Below are positions 28,801 through 40,800 of a DNA stretch of 64,000 bases, one piece after another. Source of the DNA: Nereocystis luetkeana (lineage: Eukaryota; Sar; Phaeophyceae; Laminariales; Laminariaceae); the NCBI GenBank assembly GCA_031213475.1, contig JARUPZ010000011.1, forward strand, positions 2,170,001-2,234,000, given 5' to 3'. How positions within the stretch are numbered: the stretch's first letter is position 1; the number at the start of each line of letters is the position of its first letter. Made by a program: the position numbers and the translations under genes. Below the pieces are notes generated by a model. That model saw only the letters and a list, made by a program, of their open reading frames with translations, had not been told where the DNA came from and made no database searches.

Positions 28801-31800
28801 GTAGGACATGTGTCGTCAATTTCAACCTTGCACGTGGACCCAGACCACCACAACCCAAGGCCTGACCCTAACCCTAACCCGAACCCCGAACCCCAACCCT
28901 TTGGGGGTCTCGAGGTCGGCACGGGCAGTGACGCGACTCCGCCGCGTGTTTAGGTGACGTTTTTCCCAAAAAAAAGCTGCGCGGCCGAAAGACCCGCCTT
29001 GACCAATAAGACCTGCACCCGCTCCTGCCTGCACAAAGTTTTTGTGCAGGATGCAGCTGCACATAGCTCGAGTCAACAGCCTACGATAAAATTATAACGT
29101 TGCCGTCCGGCAGTTACGGTCAGCCCAAACTTCCGAGCTTGATTCATTTTTCGATCTTCCAACACGTTCGTACCATACTGTTTGTTTCTGGTGTAGCAAG
29201 TGGTATGCCAAAGCGAGGCGTGCAAGGGCCTCCGAGTCCTAGGTGGTACTACATTACAGGACGCCTACAAGTAGTAGTATTAGTCGGGAAAGCTGATCCA
29301 GGCGTTCTGTAGAATGTGTAGCTCAGTAAGCGGCTTCTGAATACCTGGTATGTTAGTTTCCGATACAGGCCAGCCGGCTTCCTTCGTGCGTACTTGCTCT
29401 CTGAGTGTTGAACTTTCAGGCAGTATGTATGCCAAACTCGTGGGTGTCAACTGTGAAGTTGTGCCTCCCATGAATAGTGCCCCACCGCTGGGTTCGAACG
29501 AAACCCTACGACTCGTTGGACGTACGAGAGAAAACCAACCCCTAGGGACCTGTTGGGTTCACGGACCGAATCCCCCTAACCGCACGAATCGTAGGGGTCC
29601 GTCGGATTCGCGATAATTCCTATCGATAGGGTTCCGTTGGATTCACAGACCGGACCCCCCTGCGCGCCCGCACCCGGCTAGGCTGACATGCCACCCCTTG
29701 AGAGCGGCCACCCCTTCCTTGTCTGTTAAGAGCAGTCCGGCCTGACGCGCGTTGCGCGACCATCGAACGCAGTCTCCCTTGACGCGCCTCCCTCGAACTC
29801 ACGTTCTGAGAACCCCTGGAGTCCGTTGGATTGACGGGTCGGATAGGGGTCCTTTGGATTGACGGACCGTTGGATTCACAGACCGGGCCCCCCTTGTTGT
29901 TGTTGTTGTTCTCACACTAACTCACAATACAATGCAGTCCGTGGTCGCAGGACAGGCTCCAATAACTCTGGAGTGGAAGAAATACCTCAGGTAAAACAGA
30001 GGCAAAAAACAAAAAACAAGCATACGCACTCCACCACTGTGGACACCAGGGAAGCAAAAAGGAGACTATTAATAGCAGACAAAAACCTAAAAAAGAAGAT
30101 GAAGCGAAGCGAAAAAAACAAAACAAAACAAAAACAGAAGCAGATGGCAAAACGCAAAAAAAGGCGAAACGGACCATACTAACAAAGACACAAAAAGGTA
30201 CAAACGGGAATGAATGAAAAATGAAAAAAAAAATAGAAAAAAAAGGGACAAAAAAGCGATAATCACGGGCGGGGGGGAAAGAAAAGACGAAAGGCAGGCA
30301 CTGGAGCATACAGACACGCAACGTTGCCCAGATGGCACCATGCTAGTTACTTGGGTCCCAAAGAAGGGAGGGAGTGCATCATGACGATTATGGCCATAAC
30401 CAGGCTTCAGTCTGTTGGGCAGACCACCTCCCCCCCCTCCCCCCCCCATTCCCCCTCGTCCCCCTTTCGCCCCCCCCCCTAATCCCTGCCATATCCGCCG
30501 TGTTTGGGGGGGCACTAACTACTCTGTAGGTTGTGAAGAGGCTATGGATAGATAGCACGTGACAGATAGACAGACGTGCCTCCTCTCGGAAGCAGTCTGT
30601 GCCGATGCGCAATCCTTGAACGCGGTCTATTATTTATAGGGTGTTGACGAATAGTTTGGTTGGGTTGGGTGGTTCCCAGTATAGAATAGCAGTCCGAACC
30701 CACGAAAAGCGGACAAAAAGTGACCGAAATTCCGTTTTCAAAATTTTAAGTATTCTTGGCTTGGGTAACCCTGTGCGGTGGTAAGTTAACAAACGCAGCA
30801 ATTTCTGATTCACCTGTTTGGCCAATCAGCTCCTCGTGTTTGCCAGTTTCAACTATTCATATTTTGATAACCCAACCAAAGGGGATTATCGCGAACACCC
30901 TACTGTAGTTAATTAACCCCTTTGGTACTGCAGTCCCTTTTCGGGGACAAACCAGTCAAATTCTAAGTAGTTTGTCCCCAAACGGGACTGCGGTTCTGAA
31001 AGAGTTGAGACGCTTTTGTTAAGGCACGTCAGCTTGACGTTGAGGCTCAGTGCCTTATTTGTAGGCACGCTCCGGCTGTATTTGTCAGACGTGCGTTTCT
31101 TATTCGTGAGGGCTTTTCTTAACCGCTTCATCTCTTAAACGGGACGTTTTCCTATTTTTTTTAGAGGATTTTGGCGGCAGGGGACTGGATATTATCCGGT
31201 TGATTTTGAAAAAAAAGTGATCAAAATCGAAGGAAAGCAGGAACTCCACACTGCGGGAGGAGTCCAGGGTGTGTTGGGTGTTGGGTGTTGTACAAAGTGC
31301 TCTAGTCCGCGTTTCTGGTTCTATTTGGCGTTCTCGAATTGGGCTTCGTTTATTATTTGGCGTGGGCGTCAATCGCTGCTGTTTCTTAGGCGGTGAGTTC
31401 CTGTCTTGTGGGCCAGTTAGAAGCTATACATTTCTAACGCCGAATTCCTTGTTCGTGAAAGGCCGAGCCTCAATCTCTCACGGGTATATTTATTCATAGC
31501 GGGCCTTAACTGCTGTATAGTGCAAGCTGACATGCTACTCTCCAAGTAGCGTTCTAGTAGTGTTAATGCTATTAAGAGGCAGTGTTCAGTGTTGTTTCCG
31601 TTAGGGTTAGGACCAATACATACACTACACCGCAGTAATATTGATATGGGTGTTGTGCACCCAATTCTGCGGTAGATGGTGGTAAGGATGTGTATATCTA
31701 GTAAGACATGACTGCCGCCTGTTTGATGTGTTGGGTGCGCGTGCGTGGTCTCGTATGAGCATGCATGCATGCCCACACACCCTTTTCCTTGTGCTCGTGT

Positions 31801-34800
31801 AACTGTTTCTATTCTATTTTTTTTGTTCTTGCATCGTAAGAACTCAATACCTGTGTGTTTGTTGGCTCGTTCGTGACCGCGTCGATGAGGAACGGAGCTG
31901 TTATTAGCAAGCATTAATAGCTACAGTTTCCAATCGTAGGCAGCATTGATATACCGAATGGCACTATAACACGGGTGCTAAGGTAGCCTGCCCCCTCAGA
32001 CGTACCTCAGCGCTGACTTCATTCATTCATTTATTTATTTGACAACGGGGGAGGTGCGCTGCAAACGCCGAGCGATGTGGCTATGTACGGGAGTATCTCG
32101 ACGGCACCTTTCCATCGCCGCCGTTTTCGTAATGTGTTACAGAAAAAACAGTACCGTGAAAAGCCATTCTGAAGTTATTTGCCGTTTCCAGGCCAGTGCG
32201 TTGCTTTTTTTTCATCCGCCAGTGTGAATTTTCTGTAGCACTACAAGCATCTACATACGTACTCGCACCAGGCACCAAGTACGTACTTGCTTCGATGTAA
32301 GATGGTGTCTTGAAGGTACACTCTTTCACTCGCATGCAGGTTCGTTGTACTGGTACATAGGTATCTGAACGTGCTTGAAGTTTCTGGATCAGGGTCATAC
32401 CACGAAAGGCGCAAACTACTACGATGTGCGCTGTTTTCAAGAATACAAGTCGCGTTTACTGTACTCGTAGCTTGTTTATACCTGGTGCGCAGTCGCTATT
32501 AACTTTCGCTGTTAGCTGTCGCTACTGCAAATATCGTATTTGTGAAGAGCTTAATATACGTGGTTGGAGCTTTTTGAGGGCGCACTTGCGAGGTTACATC
32601 CTTTTATCGTTCTGTCTCGCGCAGGCCGATTTTGTGTGCAACTCTAGGAATTAACACGCTGCTCTTTTCAGAGTAAAGTCGCCCGGTGCAGACTCCTTTG
32701 GAGAAGATGTATTTTATGATGGAAGTTAGAACATGGGCACGGGTACCTTAGGTTGAGCATCGTCTGTCGAGGGGGGCGGCGGTATTGCTGTGCTCCTGTG
32801 CGGAGGGAGCTGTCTGAACCTCTCCCGCTATGGTTGGGCACGCAGTCGGTAGCATATACCAGGTACCACCAAATTGTTGGTGGGCAGTGCCCTCTTCCGT
32901 ACACGGCAACGATTTGCAACACGCACGACCACCCCACCCCGGCTCTCCCTTCCCCACTGCCCCCTGCGACCTGACGCGCACATCGTATCGCCCAATCATT
33001 ACCTTCCTTGGCGGCTGGCTACTCGTACAAACGACGTACATACTAGAAGCATTGCAATAGTATATTCAAAGAAATACGCGAAAACACTCTTGTCCCTCCC
33101 CCCCCCGCCTGCGCACGCACGCGCACAGCTGATTCGAAGATTATCGAAGGTTATCCCTTTTTCCGCTGCAATATGCTTCCACACTAAATTCGAGTTGTGT
33201 CCCTCAAAAAATGGGTGCACTTCGAAAGGGGCGACTAACTGACTGACGTCACTGACTGACTGACTTATCATGCAAAGAGGACGTTCAGTGCAAGCAAGCA
33301 CTGTACTGCATCAAAGATGGTACTTCGTTCGCTCATTCCTTCCTTCCCATCAAAGAAGGCGTACTGTACTGCAATAAAGATGGCATCAAAGAAGGGGTAC
33401 TGCACTGCAACAAAGATGGCATCTCATTCACCTATTTCTTACTTCCCTTGTACGCATTCCTTCGCTTGCTTGTTTGCACAGCTGACTCGAAGATCAATGT
33501 CCCTGTCGGCACGGAGCCCCTGGGGCTGTACAAGGCCACGGAGAACCTCAACGTGGCCCTTACGGCGGCCGAGGCGGCGGGTCTGCAAGTCGTTAATATC
33601 GGAGCTGCGGACATCATCGAAGGGCGTCCAGCCAGCATCCTCGGCCTCTCGTGGCAGCTCATCCGAGTACACCTGCTCGCTCAGATCAACTTGAAGGTGC
33701 GGCAAACGGGCACCATCTTGGGGGATAGCGTATACAGTAGCGTAGTACCTGGAAGAATACACGCCGCCGCCCCCGCCCTCCTCCTCTCATCGGGGTAAGA
33801 TATTACCTGGAGGAATACCTGGAAGCCCCCGCCCCCGCGCCCCCCTACGTATTTTGATTGGGTTGGCGCGAGCGACACTGTAAAACATGCCGCTCCAAAC
33901 ACCAGATAGATGACCAGGGTATCGTTATTAATATTTTTTTTCTTGGCGGTCGGTCACAGCTGGCGATCTACAGCTATATATCATTTGTGCGTGGTGGAGC
34001 ACCTTTACTCCGCGCAAGGGAAATGATCGTATCACGTGGTGTTGGTGATGAGGCACCCACGAGGCAGCTACGCAGTGGTACCCCCATTGCTAGCTCGTGG
34101 AAGCGGACACACCGGAAAATGAATCAACTCATTGAAGCTGTCATCCGTATGTACGTCCGCCTCACAAGCGGTTCTTAGTAGGATGCAGCTTGCACCACCT
34201 TTCATGCCGCTCGCGGGACGGACATCTTACGGCGCCTGGTGCTTGGTGAAATCAATGTCTTGGTGTAAGCAATGTCTGCCTTGTCAGTGAAAGCCCGACG
34301 TGCTCCGTCTCGGCATTGTAGGGATGCGAGGGTCTATGGCCATTTGACTACGGTCATGCATCCCCCCCCCGCGCGCCTCCTTTCTCTCGGGAGAGAGGGT
34401 GGGTGGATGGGTGGGTGGGTGAAAGCGGGCGGGTGGGGTGTTCTCGCAACTGTGCGATAGGCACAATGCACGCAAGCCTTGGGGAGGAGTGGTGTTTGCT
34501 TTCACGTCGGGCTATGAGAGAGGGCATGGAATAGTATGATCCCTGGTACCTTGTTTTTAATCGCCCGCGATTTCCTTGTCTTCATATAGGTCGTTCGTCA
34601 ATTTGTCATGAGTAATTGATCATGGAGGGTGTGAGTATGAGGTCAGTCAGTGATTTACTTCCCTAGCGGAGTCTACAACAGTAGTAGGTAGGTGCAGCAG
34701 GTACAGTTTTTTTTGGGGGGGGGCAATAGTGCCAATGGAAATCAGGACGATGTGATGCGGAACATTTCGCCCCGGAGCTGATAATTATTACCTGGTACGT

Positions 34801-37800
34801 CATACGAGTATTTATTTTTGTCACCAAAACTTCAACGCCGCATATACATACTACGGTGTACCAGTGTGTACCAGTGTACCTGGTACCAGAAATACTATGC
34901 CAGGTGTACACTACCAGGTACTCTAAATGATTATGGTACTGCTTAAATATGCTGAATATTATCACCAGGTGCATCCGTAATGAAATCGGCGTTTGTTTTT
35001 AAATTGTCCTTTTATTTGTGTTTTTTTTTTCAAAATCATTGTGGCATCGTGGTGGAAGGGCTGCCCGGACCTGATTCACCTGATGGAGGAGGGCGAGGTG
35101 AAGGAGGACTTTTACCAGCTTCCTGCGGAGGAGATCTTGCTGCGCTGGTTCAACCACCACCTCAGGTCCCACACCGATCACTATCGATGCTCACCGACTT
35201 ACCACTGCAGCTCGCATGATGACCTAGAGTTTGACGTCTACAAGTAAACCCATAGCCTAATGTTAAGAGTCATGGCAGTAGCACACGGACAACATGGTTG
35301 ATGGATAGACTTAGACGAGTTGTTAAAAAAACATACCAGGTACCTAGCCGAGAGTTAGATTTATAGAAATCGAGTACCAGGTACTAGTTAAAAACATAAC
35401 CGAGAAAAGTTACCTGGTATAGCAGGGGGACAGTAGTAAATAGGACCCAATATTAAGAGTGAAAATACGGAAATATATAGGTTTTTGTGTGTACCATACC
35501 TGGTAGGTCCTATTAAATATGGTCCCCCGTAATATTAATAGTTGAAGAACTAAGTTGTTGACGTTCCTGCGTAGGCCGTATGAGATTTACGGAGGCGTTC
35601 CCTTTTTAAAAGAAAATTGGCTGTAGAAACGGCGCTCAGCGGGGCGACCCCTGCACTAAATCCTAGCGGGTATACTACGTGGCAAGGCTGACATGGCGCC
35701 TTACTTCGGCGACAACCTTGACCGTAGACAAAACAATTTACCGTAGTATATTCCTTGTTGGCGGGCCCATGCTACTGAAAGTAAACATAAGGAACTTTCA
35801 GGCATTAACATAAAGACTAATCGTTCCTTAAATTGCCGCCCTGAGTGGTCGTTGAAAAAGGAAATTTGTACCTGTTGCGGCACTGCAGTCCATCCTAGTT
35901 TTTTTTGTGTACGTCTTATGATTTGGTGTGTGCTGTGGTGTGGTTGATACCCATATATATAGTGCCCGCCGACAAAGCACGGCGATTATTTTGGCTGTCA
36001 GGGATACAATGCTATATTTTGTAGTGTTGTCGGTCTTTTCGAGTTGTCGATTTTAATGGCGATGGTATTTTAGTGGCATATACGAACAGAAGCACGCACG
36101 TCATGTATTGTACACGTGCTGACGACATGCGTGTGTGCATGCATGCATGATGGATCAGGTGGGGTGGAAGCGAGCGGCGCGTGTCCAACTTCGGGGAAGA
36201 TCTGTCGGACGGGAGGTGCTACATCACGCTCATGAAGGTCAGCGGCGACTGTAATAGACTCGGTGTGCTCGGCGTACTGTTTCACTCTTCGTGACATTCT
36301 ATAGATTCTATTCGCACCAGTGTAACATCACAACACCACTCAATACAGTACAAAAGGCCTGCCGAACACAGTAGAAGGCCTGTAAAAAAGAAACCAAAAA
36401 GCGGTGCAACGCACGCCGAATACGGCACAGCGCCTACCCAGATTTTCATTTTCATCATTTTCGCAGCAGGGTCATGTCGCCTGCCAATTGCAGTACAACG
36501 CCTGCCGAATACTGGTACAGGACAACGCCCGCCGAATACAGCAGTACCGTAAAAGGCCTGCCGAATACAGTCCAAGGCTAGCCGAATAATGCTGTACGCG
36601 CAACGCCTACCGAATAGTGCAAAATGCCTGTCCAATACTACAGTGCAATGCCTGCCGAATTTATTACCGACAGTAAGACCGTACGAGACCTGCAGGGGTG
36701 TTGCCGGCACCCGTCCAGCAAGAACACTCCCCTTGTCATGATTTTCGGCGACGATTTTTTCATCCAAAGCATGCCTTAAGGGGGGCCCACACTACGAAAA
36801 TGGTTGCGTTGGGAGGATCTCGTCGAGATATTTCCATAGACGTATGTATGTAGGCGTTTACTCTCTCCCCGTTGTCGATAACACCGGCTTGGAAACCCAT
36901 CCGAGGCGGTGTGCTGTCTTGGTATTGGTACACGTCAATCTTTTTGTTGTTGACCCTATTACGGGGGACCATAGTTAATAGGACCTATGGTATAGATAAA
37001 AACCTACATATTTAACCATTTTTACTTACAATATTTGGTCCTATTAACTATGGTCCCCCGTAATAGATTGACCACGAAGACCATAATGCTGATGATGACG
37101 ATGCGTTCACAATTTGTCCCAGGGAGTTTATTCATGGCTGTTTTACTTCCTACTGTACGTTATGGTGCTACAGAAGCTTTGAGAGGACAACGGGGGACGT
37201 ACCTTCAGAAGTTGATTTTGCATGGGCGGCTGATGTGATGTTTATTACCTTGACATGATTCATCATGATAATTGCCAGGTATTTTAGTAAAAAAGGTCAA
37301 GAAAAAAGTATCAGGTACCAGGTATATATTTGATACGAGCGTTGCAACGTGACGAAATAATGACTAATGATCAAGAAAAAAAGCGTCCTTACTCCGTATT
37401 TGGTACCTCGTACCAGGGTCCGAGTTATTATATGACAAAAGCGTGACGAAACTCATGAGCTACCGGCGAAACCAAAGCCATACTTTGTACCCCGCATTTT
37501 ATTTCACACGTTAGTTTGCTTCCTTTTTTGTCCGAAGTTATCCAATAAAACATGCTGTGGAAGCCAGGGTCGGAGATATCGTAGATCTCATAACAGGCAC
37601 GTGCGAAGGACACGTCACCGGTGAAGCACACCAAATATCGGGTCACGAGCGGTCTCACGTCACTGACGGTGTTGACCCGTCCCCGGGAGATAGCTATCGG
37701 GAGATTGTTCCGCCGCAAGACTCTGGGGGGACAAAAAGTCCTCCCCACGGAGTCAGACAAGGTCTAGCATCTCCTTGAATGTCAACGAAGAACTCTGTTC

Positions 37801-40800
37801 GGCTCACGTCGACCGTAACGACGGCTACAAGGGACCCTCGCCTCGCGACCTCACCACGGCGACTTCTCCGCGACTTCGACACTGCGACGCCTCCGCGATT
37901 ACATCGGTACGAACGACGATTACGAGCACAGGTGCTAGCTACATTGGTGACCACCGTGGGATTCGAACCAACGAGTACGAATACACGACGGTAACAATGA
38001 TGCCCAGTTGCTTCGATCTGTCGCGCTATGCATGGCCACCATGTTGTGCGTGGTTGAGTGTACGCGTTCTGATACTGAATTGCCCTGAGGTCGATACGGC
38101 GTCGTTCGGGTATTTTAGTGTCCCGAGAATATGTTGCAGCTCAGTGCTGCAGGCACCGTCGGAGGCACGCTGCTGTCTCGAGGCGGACCGGGTCTCCGGG
38201 GGGGAAGGGGCTCGGTCCCGCCAGGACGTCCTCCGCTAAACTGGAGGCCTGGGCTGCATTTTCCTCCGGCTGCTCGTCATCGCTGGAGTTGGGCTCTTCC
38301 TCGTCGGCTAGTCGTCGTCGCCGCGGCTGGGCTCGATGTCGTCGTCCGCGGGGCTGGCCACCTCTTACTCGCTCGTTTCGGGCCCGTCGGCTCGGCGTAG
38401 CCCAGCAGCCCCGCCAGCAATAACTTCCAACCTTGGAAATTGACCGATGAGAAAACTGCGAGCGCGGAATGTCTTTCTTGCCAGCTGAAAAGTAATCACG
38501 ACCCACGACTCCTTCCACAGCCTGATGCCCTTCAGGGGGGTGCTGCCAAACACGACACCTGCAACTATTAATAGCAAGCAACAAATGTTTTCCGTTGTCC
38601 GCACACTTCCCCTTTTTGCCTACCGCACGTCGCAGGAGCTGAACGACAACTTCAAGGGCGACGAGGGCGACTGGCCCGACGAAGACGTGAAGCGAGCGCA
38701 GTTCCGCCGCGCCTGTCTGGTCATTTCGGGGGCTGAGGGCATCGGACTGGCTCCTCTCATCCGGCCGCGCCACATCAACAACAAGGCTCAGCTGTACAAC
38801 ATTGCCTTTGTGGCGCAGCTGCTGAACAGAAGGCCACGCATTCACCGGGAAAGCTTGCACCTTGATGCTTCCGTGGCAATGCAGGTTGGTTGGAAATGTT
38901 GTTGTTTGGTGTTGGCGGTAGCGATGGTGTTGGTGTTGGCGGTAGCGATGGTGTTGGTGTTGGCGGTGGTGGCGAAGGTGCACGAAAGGCGTGCTCAACA
39001 GGAGCCCACGCATTCACCGGGAAAGTTTGCACCTTGATGCTTCCGTGGCAATGCAGGTTGGTTGGAAAAGTTGTTGTTTGGTGTTGGCGGTGGTGTTGGT
39101 GGTAGCGTTGGTGTGGGTGTCGGTAGGTGCGGGGGGGTGGTGTTATGTTGGTACGTGTTGGGTGTTGCTTTTGGTGTGCTGGTGTAAGCGCACGAAAGGC
39201 GCCCTTTAACCCTTTTAGGACCGCAGTCCCGTTTTGGGGACAACCTACTCGAAAATTGACTGGTTTGTTCCCAAAACGGGACTGCGGTTCTAAAGGGGTT
39301 AATAGGAGGCCTCGCTTTCGCGGGAATTGTTCGCACCTTGCTTGAATTATTTGCACCCTGGTTGATTTGCCCCGTGGCAATGCAGTCTGGTTGAAAAACT
39401 GTCGCTTGGTGTTGTTGGGGTTCGTTGTGGTAAGTGGTCGTGTCGGAGTTGGTGTATATACAGCAAGTATGTAACTATAATAATCCCGTGTTGAGCACGA
39501 GGCCTCGTATTCACCGGGAGAGTTTGCGCCTTGATGCATCCGTGGCAATGCAGGTTGGTTACGAGTAGCCGGTGTTGGTGTTATTGGTGTTGGTGGTGTT
39601 GTTGGTGTTTTTGGTGGTGTTTTGTCGGTGTTGGTGTTGTTGGTGTTGGTGGTGTTGTTGGTGTTTTTGGTGTTGTTTTGTCGGTGTTGGTGTTGGTGTG
39701 GGCGTTGGTAGTGTTCGGTGCGGCCGTGAATACACGAAATACGTGTCCCAACACAACTACGCCGCCACGCCCCGCAGTGACCAGGAGAGTTTGCACCGTG
39801 ATGCATCCGTGGCAATGCAATTTTGGTGAGGAGCCGTCGATTGATGTTGGTGTTGGTGTCGGCTGTAGTATTTGTTCGTGTCGGTGCCTCACACCTTTCG
39901 GGTCGTTCCTAAACACGTGTTCGTTTCGACTGCAAGGGGGTCATTCGAGCTCCTACACTTTATCCCCTAAACCCCGAGTTGGAAGAAAACAATGTGCGCA
40001 GTCCGATGCTTTACCAAGCGGGCTACGTAAATACAGCGAAAAAATAGAAATGCTCAAATGTAATGCAAACATATTGAGTAGTCCGTCCGCCCCTCTATTG
40101 CTCCGCCCGGTCATTGAGAATTGTTTGGCTGCAAACTGTGGCTTTTTTTATTAACATTTGTCGCCTCTTTTGCTCCATTCTCTCTGGTTACTCTATGTTC
40201 GTTGTCAATTTTGTTTCTCGTTTCCTGTGTGCTCGCCGTCCGCAGGCGTGGTACCGCATGGTGACTGTCATGAGGCGCACCACGCCCCTCATCAGGAGGC
40301 GCCGGAGGTCTGCGAGCACACTTAGCCGGGCGTCCCGGCGGTGGATGCGTCATCGCACTCGCACCCGGGCGGCAATCACCCTGCAGGCCTGGCAGAGGGG
40401 GGGGGCGGGGAGGGTGGCGGCTTCGACACGCAGGTGACGATCGAGGGCAGAGTAGACCATTTCAATTGGCCCAGCCTGGGCAAAATGGTTGAAGTCTTGT
40501 TGACGTTGATTCCTGAACCTAACCCGACCACCTTGGATTTTCTCGGAATGTTCTAGGAATCTAGGATGTAGTGCGTTTGTGTGGACTTTTATCCATAGTG
40601 TCGAAGCTGGACCAGGTCGTAAATACTACTGTTCTGATGATGGGCGAAAGCTACGTGTATTGCTTGTTTTTGGAAAGCGTAACATTGTTTTGATATGATA
40701 GCGTGGGAGTCGACGATGGAAAGAGCGTGGGATTGTTGGAGAACCTTCTTGGAGTAGCGTGGGATCATGGGAGCTCAGCGTGTTTCGACTGGATGATTGG

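Larger units (their letters stand above)
28322..33481. other. CH/IQ gene intron 2
   Basis: This 5.2-kb intron is the longest in the window. Beyond the repeats listed separately it has a purine-rich A-tract region (29990-30280), a C/G-rich tract (30420-30480) and a short tandem repeat of GTACTGCAATAAAGATGGCA type just before exon 3 (33299-33425). No nested gene is recognised. Confidence 0.55.

Noticed and set aside
29859..30321. Lys-rich 107-residue plus frame and Phe-rich minus frames
   Set aside because: They come from an A-rich purine tract; composition, not a domain, keeps the frames open.
38141..39815. Two long minus-strand open frames (290 and 346 residues)
   Set aside because: They are antisense to exon 6 and its tandem copies plus TGTTGG simple sequence (Thr/Pro/Asn repeats). 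The plus-strand frame matches fimbrin CH2; the minus frame matches nothing.
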